From Streptomyces hirsutus (GTDB lineage: Bacteria > Actinomycetota > Actinomycetes > Streptomycetales > Streptomycetaceae), in the NCBI RefSeq assembly GCF_001418415.1, contig NZ_LIQT01000158.1:1-34012 (forward strand): a DNA stretch of 34,012 nucleotides, in the 5' to 3' direction. Positions 22,174 to 30,135 of the stretch are shown one piece after another; positions within the stretch are counted from its first letter, which is position 1, and each line of letters opens with the position of its first letter. The translations under genes were made by a program, and so were the position numbers. Below the pieces are notes generated by a model that was not told the origin of the DNA, did not search any database, and saw only the letters and a list, made by a program, of their open reading frames with translations.

Positions 22174-22876
22174 CCTCCGGGACCGGATCGCCACCGGCCG
22201 GATCGGTGCCGGCGAACGCCTTCCCTCTGAGGCCCACCTCGCCTCGCAATACAGGGTCAGCACCCCGACGCTGCGGAACGCTCTCGCCGTGCTCCAGGCG
22301 GAAGGCCTCGTCGAGAAAGTCCACGGCAAGGGGAACTTCGTACGTCGCCCCCTTCACAGAATCACGTACGTCGGAGGGGGTCGGACACCCGGAGGGCGGG
22401 CCGTTGCCGACGCAGCAGCTCTGAGCGTCAGTGTCCACACCACCCGGCTTCGGGCCCGTGGACATCTGGTGGCACTGCTGATGGTGTCGACCAGTAGTCC
22501 TCTGACCGAGTTCCTCTGCGTCAGCCATGAGGACGAGAAGCCGCACAGCTTGACCCGCATCTATGTCCCCAGCGACCTGGCGCCGGCCGCCATGCTCCGC
22601 GAGTCGCCATCGTATGAGGACGTGATGACGAGACTGACGGAGCTACGCCCGCCGCTGGCTGAAGTTCGGGAGAGGGTCAGCGTGCGACTCCCGACACCGG
22701 AGGAAGCATCCGCCCTGCGTATCAGCTCTGCCTTGGCGGTCCTCGCGATTACACGCCAGACCGCCGATACCACTGGGCGCGTGGTTGAGGCCGCGCTCCT
22801 CGTGCTCCCGGGGGACCGCGCCGACGCGGTCTTCACCACCCACTACCTGAACGACGAGAGGGGGGCAGAAGGATGA
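22142..22876 (+). CDS. GntR-family regulator (UTRA type), second copy
   Basis: 244-aa regulator with a GntR winged helix at the N-terminus (IADDLRDRIATGRIGAGERL, PSEAHLASQYRVSTPTLRNA) and a degenerate UTRA-like effector domain. ATG 22142 is used; GTG 22130 would add four residues. The gene overlaps the previous coding region by 32 bp. It is only distantly related to the GntR at 20283-21038 and lacks an obvious palindrome of its own, being embedded in an operon. Confidence 0.85.
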   Translation: MPSRRDAIADDLRDRIATGRIGAGERLPSEAHLASQYRVSTPTLRNALAVLQAEGLVEKVHGKGNFVRRPLHRITYVGGGRTPGGRAVADAAALSVSVHTTRLRARGHLVALLMVSTSSPLTEFLCVSHEDEKPHSLTRIYVPSDLAPAAMLRESPSYEDVMTRLTELRPPLAEVRERVSVRLPTPEEASALRISSALAVLAITRQTADTTGRVVEAALLVLPGDRADAVFTTHYLNDERGAEG

Positions 22877-23223
22877 CGGCGTCGAACGAGCTGCGGCTCC
22901 TCCCATGGTCGGGGCCCGACGGCAAGCCCTGCTTCCTCAGCACCGATGACAGCAGTGGCCACATGTCCCGCCTGGCCGACAACATTGAAGCGGTGCAACT
23001 CGGCATGGCGACCGAACTTCTGGACCAGGCGCTGGACATGGTTGCCGACGCCGAGACAGAGCCGGACGACCTGCGGCTACTGGTGAAGGACCTGACTGGA
23101 GCCCTGAGGGAGACGCTTCGCGTAGCAACGAGCCGAGGCCACCGCCTGCTGGTCACCGAGCTCACCGCTCCTGAAGGAAGGGACCCAGAGCACGGCTGCG
23201 GCCGTGAGCTTCGGTATCCGTAG
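22873..23223 (+). CDS. Conserved element protein, unknown function
   Basis: 116-aa acidic protein starting at ATG 22873, overlapping the GntR stop by 4 nt (ATGA). It begins LRLLPWSGPDGKPCFLSTDD and continues with helices (VQLGMATELLDQALDMVADA). I recall similar proteins next to GntR genes on Streptomyces elements, without function. It ends the operon and is followed by a strong hairpin. Confidence 0.7.
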   Translation: MTASNELRLLPWSGPDGKPCFLSTDDSSGHMSRLADNIEAVQLGMATELLDQALDMVADAETEPDDLRLLVKDLTGALRETLRVATSRGHRLLVTELTAPEGRDPEHGCGRELRYP

Positions 23224-23234
23224 CGCGTACCCAT

Positions 23235-23271
23235 GGGAGGGGAACCCGACTGGTGCTTGGGTTCCCCTCCC
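23235..23271 (+). terminator. Hairpin terminator of the GntR operon
   Basis: 13-bp perfect inverted repeat (GGGAGGGGAACCC at 23235-23247, complement at 23259-23271) with an 11-nt loop, 12 bp after the last stop of the operon. Confidence 0.85.
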
Positions 23272-24037
23272 CGTTATCAGGCTCTGGCGCCTGTGTAGCG
23301 TCGTTGCTGTCTGGGGATGTCAGGCTGACGGCCACGCCGTTCAGGCACACGACTCCGGAGGCCCTTTCCGTCTCACGTATCTCAGCAGTTCACAGGCCTG
23401 AGAACTGGCCCTAAAGCTCCTCCGGTCCACAAGTAGTCCGCGCCTGGTTCATGTGGCTACGGCTTGGGGAAGCTTTGCTCCAGCCACTGACGTACGGCAG
23501 CTACGGTGGTGCGGCCACCCTGGCGCAGTGCGTCGAGCTAGCTCATCGTCTGACGTGAGGGTGGGGCTGCCGGGGGCCAACAGCCCGCGGAAGAGCACAA
23601 CCCCCTTCATGGGATTGGAGATTGGATCATCTCCCGTATTGCCGTTTGTTCCGCTCGCGTACGGCGCGTCGATGATGAGGTCTGCTGTTTCCAACTCCGA
23701 GAAAGCCACGTGCGGTTCGGGAGTGACTGGAAGAGTCATAGTCCGAGATCTACCAGTCGGCGCTGACAACGCGGCCAGCGTGGACGACGTTACGGGGGAC
23801 GGCAGGGCGACAGAGCGATGGAGGTAAGCAGGCGAGCCCAATGACGGCAGTAACTGGCTGACGCACTGCGCGGCAGGGCTGGCGAAGACCACGGAGCAAC
23901 GATGTGGCCGTAGTCATGTGAGAACGCGCTAAGGGGTATTGCAGTAGCGGTAGGTTGCGCGACTAGAAAACAGGCATTCGGTGACAGCTCGTCTGTCGCC
24001 TGATCTTTGCCACCAAGAGATTTCAGGGAGAAATGCT
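23272..24037. other. Boundary region before the cargo block
   Basis: About 770 bp. Near 23285-23322 there is CTCTGGCGCC, then TCGTTG and a single GATGTCA, resembling the element-end signature at 19.98-20.06 kb. From about 23739 to 23600 (minus) there is a gene fragment described separately. Base composition falls from about 70% GC to near 50-55% toward 24 kb. I see no complete gene. Confidence 0.4.
23600..23739 (-). pseudogene. Possible HNH-endonuclease N-terminal fragment
   Basis: Minus-strand frame from ATG 23739: MTLPVTPEPHVAFSELETAD, then LIIDAPYASGTNGNTGDDPI. From memory this resembles the start of a family of Streptomyces HNH endonucleases ('...ADLVVDAVYEGGRxGNxGDDPL'). The likeness stops after about 45 residues and no HNH motif follows, so only the 5' end survives at the edge of the cargo block. 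A partial similarity seen by eye; treat as tentative. Confidence 0.35.
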
Positions 24038-25084
24038 GTGACCTTAGTTCTGCTGGCTGGTGCAATGTTGATGCTGGTATCGGGCATTCTCCTCCAGATA
24101 TGGTCGTTGCAACCTGCGCGGATCGGAGCACAATACGCGTTGCAACTTCCGGTTGTGCTCCTGTATGCGCTGGGAGGGGCGTTGCTCCTCTTTGTTTCCT
24201 TTCCGGACTCGGTATCGGAAGGTCGCGCAATTGGCTTCAGCCTAGGCGGGGCAGCAGGATTCGCAGGATTCTTTTTGATCAGCGCCTTCGCTTGGCTGTC
24301 CAAGACTCGAAACCTTGACGCGCTTGCGAAGAACGTCATAGAGCTTGAGAAAAAGAATGAGTCGTTAAGCAGAAAGGTCGCAGCTAAAAATGATGGAATA
24401 ACTCGGGAAGTGCCTCTTAGGCACGAGCGAGTGCTGTATCAACTGCATAAGGCAAGACGGCACGAGATCGGCTTCATTACCGGAGATTTGATTGGCGTGA
24501 CCGGAGTTGATGTATGGGTTAACTCGGAGAACACCCGCATGCAAATGTCCCGAGTGACTGAACCGACGATCTCTGCGACAGTGCGTTTTCTGGGAGCACA
24601 GAAAGATCAGTATGGGGAGGTAGTCGTAGACATAATCGCGGATGAGCTTGATAGCCTGATGTCAAATCAAGCACACGTGGCAGCTGGGCAAGTACTAGTA
24701 ACCACCGCTGGTAACATCGCCGATTCGCATAGAGTAAGAAGGGTCCTTCATGTAGCTGCCGTCGAAGGCGAACCAGGGAAAGGATACAGGCCTGTCCAAA
24801 ATATCGAAAACTGCGTTAGAGCTGTTCTCTCTGAAATCGATCGATTGAACCGCGAGGGAGAAAAGCTACGATCCGTGCTATTTCCGCTGCTCGGGACGGG
24901 AGGTGGAAACAGCGACTTTCCTCATACTGCCCAAGTCATGGTTACTGCTTGCGCGGACTACCTACTGAGCCATCGTGGTTCGGACCTCCATACGATCTAC
25001 CTGCTGGCTCACACGGGCGCGCATGTGGCCGCCTGCGAGGATGCGCTGGAAGAGGATGCCAGGTTGGTCCGACGGCGGGACTAG
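24038..25084 (+). CDS. Membrane-anchored macro-domain protein (type II Thoeris ThsA-like architecture)
   Basis: 348-aa protein. Start GTG 24038 is chosen because AGGGAG lies 7 nt before it and the first helix follows directly. Three hydrophobic helices (about residues 3-22, 35-57, 67-89) are followed by a short coiled coil (VIELEKKNESLSRKVAAKND). The rest is a macro domain, which binds ADP-ribose derivatives: FITGDLIGVTGVDVWVNSEN, then VLVTTAGNIADSHRVRRVLH, and near the end LRSVLFPLLGTGGGNSDF. A TM-macro protein is, as I recall, the effector of type II Thoeris, where a TIR enzyme makes a His-ADPR signal and the effector disrupts the membrane. No TIR gene is visible here. Low GC compared with flanks indicates transfer. 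Confidence 0.8.
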   Translation: MTLVLLAGAMLMLVSGILLQIWSLQPARIGAQYALQLPVVLLYALGGALLLFVSFPDSVSEGRAIGFSLGGAAGFAGFFLISAFAWLSKTRNLDALAKNVIELEKKNESLSRKVAAKNDGITREVPLRHERVLYQLHKARRHEIGFITGDLIGVTGVDVWVNSENTRMQMSRVTEPTISATVRFLGAQKDQYGEVVVDIIADELDSLMSNQAHVAAGQVLVTTAGNIADSHRVRRVLHVAAVEGEPGKGYRPVQNIENCVRAVLSEIDRLNREGEKLRSVLFPLLGTGGGNSDFPHTAQVMVTACADYLLSHRGSDLHTIYLLAHTGAHVAACEDALEEDARLVRRRD

Positions 25085-25231
25085 ACAAGTGTCCTCCTGT
25101 CCGATGAGCTGCTGATGGCGCGACGAAGGTGCAGATGCCTCGCGCCTTGGACGGCGTGCAAGGACACATGCCTGTCAGCCGATGACCTACCTGCATGCCG
25201 TTAACGCTGCCTCGGCCGCTACTCTCAAGGC

Positions 25232-26647
25232 ATGCCGATCAGTGAGCATCTCCTCTTGCAGAATTTTGGTGCAGCTGCGCTTGCCGGTAATGCTGCCCTG
25301 TTCGTTGGTGCCGGTCTCTCGCGGGCTGCCGGGCATGTTGACTGGAATGGCCTTCTAAAAGCACCTAGAGCTACGGCAAAGATTCCTGCCTCACTTACAG
25401 ACTTGCCTCTGGTTGCCCAATACTTCGTGCAGTCGGTACCTGGAGGACGGGAGGCGCTGGAACAGCACATCCTGCATGAACTAGCCTCTTCGGGCGCGTC
25501 GCCGACACAGGGACACGCTGAGATCGCGAAAATCCCTGTCTCCGAGATTTGGACCACCAACTATGATTGGCTAATCGAGGAATCGATGCCGGACGTCCGT
25601 GTGATTGCCGAAGACGATGACTTGCTCGAACGTTCCATTGGTGGGATGCGAGTTACTAAAATGCACGGCAGTCTGGTGCCGGGAACTCCTGTACGTTGGT
25701 CTTCTCCGCCAGTCATTACACGCAAAGATTATGAGCAGTACGAGTACACGCATCCGCGAATTTGGTCCTCTCTTACTGCTACGTACTTGACTCGCTCGAT
25801 TCTATTTCTAGGTTTCAGTTTCACGGATCCGAATGTGGAGGTGTTGCTTCGGTTGGCTAGAACGCGCGTGAACCTTGGAGCGCCCGAACATTTCACGGTC
25901 CTCAAGCGTCCTACGAGCCGAAGCGAGTTGGCACTCTACGGTCACCAGGTGGCTGACCTTGAGAAGTCGGGTGTAGCGGTCGTGGAGATTGAAGACTTCT
26001 CTGAGCTTAACCCGTTGCTAAGGCGATTGGCTCAAAGGACCCGAGATCCGTGGCTGTTCGTTTCTGGAAGTGTCACGGATGAACTAACACAGCACAAGCA
26101 TGACGAGCTCCTCGGCTATGAGTTGGTGGAGTCAGCAGTTGAGGTCGTTTCCCTTGCTGGCCCGGCCGGCATGAACGTGTCTTTTGCTCTAGGGCGAACC
26201 CTCAAGGCAGAAGGCCGGTACGATCCCGCTCGCATGCGTTTCTTTTTCCGTCAGCGAGATACTGCTGTACCCGAGTTGCCGCAACGTATGGGGACGGCTA
26301 CTTTCACAGAGTTTCCAGTGGAAAGACTCCGCGAGGAAGTTATTTCCAATTGTCGGGCACTGGTAATTCTCGGCGGCGGAGAACGCACAAAGATCGAAGC
26401 GCAATGCGCAGCCAAGTACAAGGTGCCCGTAATCCCGATTGCGGCTGCTGGGGGAGCGGCGCGGAGCATCTGGGAAGCACTTTCGACGGATGCTTCGTAT
26501 GTAGGTGCAGCGAACAGTCTATTTATGCAATCTGACTGGGACCTGCTCGCTGATTTGGACCCTAGGGTTGCTATTAGGGCGGCCAAACGCATGATTCTGC
26601 ATGCGATGTTTTTGGGTAGCTTGTCAGACCCCACTGGTAAGGTGTGA
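25232..26647 (+). CDS. SIR2-STALD protein (Thoeris ThsA-like NADase effector)
   Basis: 471-aa protein. Residues 1-270 are a SIR2 domain with all key motifs: the NAD loop AALFVGAGLSRAAG near 25, TTNYDWLIEE near 110 (catalytic Asn) and KMHGSL near 143 (catalytic His), then ILFLGFSFTDPNVE. Residues about 280-445 are a SLOG-type STALD domain: VVSLAGPAGMNVSFALGRTL, and CRALVILGGGERTKIEAQCA with KVPVIPIAAAGGAARSIW. This SIR2-STALD arrangement is that of Thoeris ThsA, which depletes NAD when STALD binds a TIR-made cyclic ADP-ribose. ATG 25232 has only a weak AAGG. It overlaps the next gene by 4 nt (GTGA), so the two are coupled. The signal source is not evident. Confidence 0.88.
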   Translation: MPISEHLLLQNFGAAALAGNAALFVGAGLSRAAGHVDWNGLLKAPRATAKIPASLTDLPLVAQYFVQSVPGGREALEQHILHELASSGASPTQGHAEIAKIPVSEIWTTNYDWLIEESMPDVRVIAEDDDLLERSIGGMRVTKMHGSLVPGTPVRWSSPPVITRKDYEQYEYTHPRIWSSLTATYLTRSILFLGFSFTDPNVEVLLRLARTRVNLGAPEHFTVLKRPTSRSELALYGHQVADLEKSGVAVVEIEDFSELNPLLRRLAQRTRDPWLFVSGSVTDELTQHKHDELLGYELVESAVEVVSLAGPAGMNVSFALGRTLKAEGRYDPARMRFFFRQRDTAVPELPQRMGTATFTEFPVERLREEVISNCRALVILGGGERTKIEAQCAAKYKVPVIPIAAAGGAARSIWEALSTDASYVGAANSLFMQSDWDLLADLDPRVAIRAAKRMILHAMFLGSLSDPTGKV

Positions 26648-27564
26648 GCATGATGAAATTCTCCGCTGCACACGCATTTCTGATGGCCGCGTCAGAAGTC
26701 GTTCCTGCTGACGCACGTGATCTTTCTTCTCTTCTGTATGAATACCCTTCACTGGAAGCATTTTCTGAATCTGAGATCATGCCGTCAGGTCGTCTAGGAT
26801 ATCTCGCTGAATACGTCAAGAACAACGTTGAAGAATATAGGGTGAAATTCTGGAAGCGAAGGCTCATTGATCTAGAGGTCACGTATCCATCTGTTCGTAT
26901 AGTAACGGTTCTAGATACTGCTTATCCACGAAACCTGAAGGTTGCGTACGACAGGCCGCCCTTTATCTTTACTCGCGGAACTTTTTTGGCTGCAGATGAA
27001 AGTGCCGTCGCGATTGTTGGAAGTCGTCGCACCTCGCCGAGCGTTATAGCTGCAGCATCTGCCATCTCGTCGGAGCTCGCCTCGGCTGGGCATACCGTGG
27101 TATCGGGACTGGCGCTAGGAGTCGATGCCGCGGCGCACGAAGGAGCTCTCGCGGGGGGAGGTCGGACAGTCGCAGTGCTCGGGCACGGAATTGACCAGGT
27201 GCAACCGGCGAGTAACAGGAGGCTAGCAGAAGCAGTAGAGGCGAACGGGGCCTTGGTTTCCCAGTTCCGGCCATTCTCCCCACCGACATCGAGTAGCTTC
27301 CCTCTCCGAAACTCTGTGATCAGTGCGCTGGCGAAGGTAAGCCTGATCATGGATGCGGCGAAGAGAAGCGGCACACGCTCTGAAGCCGAAGCGTCCCTGA
27401 GGCAGGGCCGGCCAGTGTTGCTCTGGGCCCCCGCACTAGCTGATCAAGAATGGGCTCGAGATTTCGCCAGACAGGACAACGTGTCCATGGTAGAAAGTTG
27501 CGATGAAGTTATCGCGGCCATGAGGGGCGGCAGTAATGGGGAACAGCTCGAGTTTGCAGAATGA
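26644..27564 (+). CDS. DprA/Smf-family (SLOG) protein without winged-helix tail
   Basis: 306-aa protein of the DprA/Smf Rossmann family. Motifs: VAIVGSRRTSPSVIAAASAI near 125, VSGLALGVDAAAHEGAL near 155, RTVAVLGHGIDQVQPASNRR near 175 and SSFPLRNSVISALAKVSLIM with KRSGTRSEAEASLRQGRPVL after it. Chromosomal DprA loads RecA on incoming single-stranded DNA and usually ends in a winged helix; this one stops right after the Rossmann domain. The N-terminal 110 residues are unlike the standard SAM domain at a glance. Start GTG 26644 overlaps the SIR2 stop; ATG 26650 is an alternative. In this setting it is more likely a nucleotide-binding or sensing part of the defence set than a competence gene. Confidence 0.85.
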   Translation: MSMMKFSAAHAFLMAASEVVPADARDLSSLLYEYPSLEAFSESEIMPSGRLGYLAEYVKNNVEEYRVKFWKRRLIDLEVTYPSVRIVTVLDTAYPRNLKVAYDRPPFIFTRGTFLAADESAVAIVGSRRTSPSVIAAASAISSELASAGHTVVSGLALGVDAAAHEGALAGGGRTVAVLGHGIDQVQPASNRRLAEAVEANGALVSQFRPFSPPTSSSFPLRNSVISALAKVSLIMDAAKRSGTRSEAEASLRQGRPVLLWAPALADQEWARDFARQDNVSMVESCDEVIAAMRGGSNGEQLEFAE

Positions 27565-28270
27565 TGCGAACGGCGAAGACATCGCGAAGTACCTTGTGCC
27601 ACCTCCGATGGGGGGAGCTGGTGTCTGTCGGCACTGTCGGAGTTGGGCCAGCTCCGGTGGCGACGTATGCCACAACTGTCGAGACGTGAAGGCCGCGCTT
27701 GGTGAGGTCTGGCCGGTTGTTCCGATTTCCCTCTATGAGAAGCCTTCGGAGCTTCGTGATTGGCTCAAGTTCTACAAGCCCAGTGGTGGGGATGAATACG
27801 ATCCGGCATATGGAGTCAAGCTGACTCAGATTCTCGCCAGATTCCTCAATGCGCAAATGCCTAACATCGAGGAAGTTTGGGGAGCGATCGATGGTGTTTG
27901 CGTCGTCCCTTCGACCAAAGGTGCAGTACCACATCCTCTTTGTGGAGTGTATGAGTGCACGAATGCTGGCCCGCCTCTACTTGATGTTTTGGTACGTGGC
28001 AAAGGGCCATTGCGTCACCGCTTCGCACACCGAGATGGATTCGAATGCACCTCTCAAGGTGTTGGGCGTAGAGTTCTTTTGCTCGACGACGTTTACACAA
28101 CCGGAGCTACGGCGCAGAGTGCTGCCTATGCCCTTAAATCTGCCGGTTACGAGGTTCCGGGAATCCTGACGATCGCGCGACGCATCAATCCGGACTTTAC
28201 TCCCCAGGTCCGTTCTCTGTGGGAGAGGTGCTCGGCTGACGACTTCGACTTCAACGGCACATTCATCTAA
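27536..28270 (+). CDS. ComF-like phosphoribosyltransferase with zinc-binding cysteines
   Basis: 244-aa protein with a CRHC-x10-CHNC zinc ribbon near residues 31-48 and a type I phosphoribosyltransferase domain. The PRPP-binding motif RRVLLLDDVYTTGATAQSA lies near residue 190; the acidic pair and Thr-Thr-Gly-Ala-Thr are all kept, so it should bind PRPP. ComF-type proteins assist DNA uptake, but this one overlaps the DprA gene by 29 bp (ATG 27536, AGGGGCGG upstream) within a SIR2/macro locus, so it is likely part of the same system. Product or acceptor base unknown. It is the last gene of the plus-strand set. Confidence 0.83.
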   Translation: MGNSSSLQNDANGEDIAKYLVPPPMGGAGVCRHCRSWASSGGDVCHNCRDVKAALGEVWPVVPISLYEKPSELRDWLKFYKPSGGDEYDPAYGVKLTQILARFLNAQMPNIEEVWGAIDGVCVVPSTKGAVPHPLCGVYECTNAGPPLLDVLVRGKGPLRHRFAHRDGFECTSQGVGRRVLLLDDVYTTGATAQSAAYALKSAGYEVPGILTIARRINPDFTPQVRSLWERCSADDFDFNGTFI

Positions 28271-28340
28271 TGGTGAAATGCTCCGGAACGGTTACGCCTT
28301 CTCCTCTTTATGTGTGAGATCGTGAAGTAGTGCTTCGCGC

Positions 28341-28384
28341 ACGTGACCTGAGTCACCGTGGGTTCAAATCCCCACACCCAAAAT
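28341..28384 (+). other. tRNA-like T-arm fragment
   Basis: After a GTGAC-CTGA-GTCAC hairpin the sequence reads CGTGGGTTCAAATCCCCACA, the look of a tRNA T-arm with one extra C, then CCCA. A full cloverleaf could not be drawn upstream. It is followed at once by a strong terminator, as a tRNA 3' end would be. It could be an old attachment site at the right end of the defence genes. Confidence 0.35.
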
Positions 28385-28391
28385 GCACGTT

Positions 28392-28428
28392 GAAGACCCC
28401 TTACCAACGAAATTGGTCGGGGGTCTTC
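28392..28428. terminator. Two-tier hairpin terminator between convergent genes
   Basis: Outer stem GAAGACCCC (28392-28400) with GGGGTCTTC (28420-28428), inner stem ACCAA with TTGGT. It separates the plus-strand defence genes from the convergent minus-strand gene and can serve both. Confidence 0.8.
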
Positions 28429-28517
28429 GTCGCGTAGGGTTCCCTTTGGTACCCGCGATTGCGCGTAAGTCCCTGGTCTATTGGGCGGGGATGGGGCAGG
28501 GTCGCCACATGCTGTAG

Positions 28518-30026
28518 CTAGTCACTGGCCGGCGCGCTGCTAGACGGATCTTCGTCGCCCTCAGGCTTGTCGCGCTTCAGTTCGGAAGACAGCTCGTCAT
28601 TATGAAGCTTCGATGCTGAGGTCTTCTGCCTCGCATCGATCAGCATGCCCGTGATCCTCTTACCGGTGTGTCGAGATACGAGCTGAGCTGCCTCGTCGAT
28701 CTTCTTTTTGAGGTCGGGATGGCAGTGAGCGTCTGTGTAACCGACTGCCACAAAGAATCCTCGGGTGACTTCTTCGGATACCTGGTACTGAGGCTGCTGG
28801 GCCAGGACGCCGTCCCAAAATTTACTATTACGGACTAGCTTAATCTCGACTAGCGCTCTCCGCGACCATCCTTGCGAGAATTTGAAGTCAACTGGACCTC
28901 TTCCTGCGTTCGATTCACCCGTCAGGTCAATTTCGTTGGCGCGGCAGTAGTGAATCACGCAGCTTCGAAAGAGGGCCTGCGCTGCCCGTTCTTCCCGGCC
29001 GTGATTTTTGTTCCAGAGGAGCTGCCATCCGTCTTGCTCTTCGATGCTGTGCCGGAAATTATCGATGATTACTTCGATGAACCGCTCGAACTCGTCTGGA
29101 TTCTTGGCGACAAAGCTGAGAGGTTTACCTTCCGTGAGCTTAGATCCAAGCTCGTACCATTTGACAATCAGATTTGGATCATCGCTGACCGAGTATGGCT
29201 TCTTCTCCTCTTCCTCTAGTTGCCTCAGGTATAGGGCGACGACATCGGGGTTTTGGCGGGCTAGTTTGGCCTTCTCGCGGCGACTTACGTTGCGGGCAAT
29301 GTCAAAGGTGAGGTCGCCTCGAAGCTCCTCGCTGGCCGTTGACCATGCGTAACTCCAGAAGCCATTAGGTGTAGCGACAGGCATCTGCCGGAGGAATCGC
29401 TCAGGCGTGAGGATGACAGGCTTTCCGATATAGGGGTTGATCGGTAGATCGAAAGTCCCCTCTTTCCATCGGTAGAACTCTCGATCCCAGGTAGCATTGG
29501 CGACTTTGGCTGGCTGTACCGGTATTCCGTGTCGCCTTGCCACCTTTTGCGTGTACTCGATGAAGTAGCTCTTGAGGATGTTACATGTCATGTCGCTAAG
29601 ACGGTCGACGCCCATCCCGCCTTGAAAAAGGGTGAGCATCTCCATGTGGGCGATCCGGCCTATGCCCAGGCCAGTTGCCACTTTCACGCCCTCGAGCATT
29701 TCTTTTTGAAGGCCCTTGCCGGAGCCGGCGCCGTGGGGGCTTCCCTCTGAGACTCCCAGGCAGAACTCATAGGGTTCGGGGAAGAGCAGTAACTTCTGTG
29801 CCTGCCTCCACGATATGCTGTTTTCGTTACCTTCCGATTCCTTGACTAGCTCGAAAATCATCTCGAAGAAGTCGATGAGGTGCTCGTGTGCGCCCGCCCA
29901 GTGCCCTTTCTTCTCGTCCCAGATCAAGAATGGGTCGATAAAGAGCGCGGTGTCGGCGGGGAGGAAAGTATCGAACCAGTCGTCTGCTGAGGTAGTCGGC
30001 AGGTCGAAAGCCTCACTAAAGCGCAT
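28518..30026 (-). CDS. Large protein with probable PD-(D/E)XK nuclease domain
   Basis: 502-aa protein; ATG 30026 is chosen because GGGGAGGG lies just upstream, while the longer frame has none. I do not recognise a named family for the N-terminal 370 residues (starts MRFSEAFDLPTTSADDWFDT, contains FIDPFLIWDEKKG). Near residue 400 the pattern GRGPVDFKFSQGWSRRALVE followed directly by IKL gives Asp ... Glu-x-Lys, the core of PD-(D/E)XK nucleases, with a Gln-rich helix (LAQQPQYQ) after it. The C-terminus is a charged, Ser-rich tail. Convergent to the SIR2/DprA set and of similarly low GC, it is plausibly a separate nuclease-type defence gene on the same cargo. Confidence 0.6.
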   Translation of the reverse strand: MRFSEAFDLPTTSADDWFDTFLPADTALFIDPFLIWDEKKGHWAGAHEHLIDFFEMIFELVKESEGNENSISWRQAQKLLLFPEPYEFCLGVSEGSPHGAGSGKGLQKEMLEGVKVATGLGIGRIAHMEMLTLFQGGMGVDRLSDMTCNILKSYFIEYTQKVARRHGIPVQPAKVANATWDREFYRWKEGTFDLPINPYIGKPVILTPERFLRQMPVATPNGFWSYAWSTASEELRGDLTFDIARNVSRREKAKLARQNPDVVALYLRQLEEEEKKPYSVSDDPNLIVKWYELGSKLTEGKPLSFVAKNPDEFERFIEVIIDNFRHSIEEQDGWQLLWNKNHGREERAAQALFRSCVIHYCRANEIDLTGESNAGRGPVDFKFSQGWSRRALVEIKLVRNSKFWDGVLAQQPQYQVSEEVTRGFFVAVGYTDAHCHPDLKKKIDEAAQLVSRHTGKRITGMLIDARQKTSASKLHNDELSSELKRDKPEGDEDPSSSAPASD

Positions 30027-30070
30027 GACACCCTCCCCGTAGCATGGAGTGATCAGTGTGGCACTGCACG

Positions 30071-30076
30071 TGTCAA
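30071..30076 (-). promoter_or_regulatory. Possible -35 element of the PD-(D/E)XK gene
   Basis: Minus strand TTGACA at 30076-30071, 45 bp before the start codon. Seventeen bases on is ATCACT, a weak -10. The spacing is right but the -10 is poor. Confidence 0.35.
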
Positions 30077-30135
30077 TCGGGTAGAGCGCGGGCATGCGCC
30101 GGTCAAATGCGCCCCCGCAACCCACCACTCGCCCC

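Noticed and set aside
28307..28383. Complete tRNA gene
   Set aside because: The T-stem has an extra C, acceptor strands match poorly, and no D-arm/anticodon arm could be drawn; kept only as a tRNA-like fragment.
24038..30026. Canonical Thoeris system
   Set aside because: No TIR-domain gene is readable; only effector-like architectures are present.
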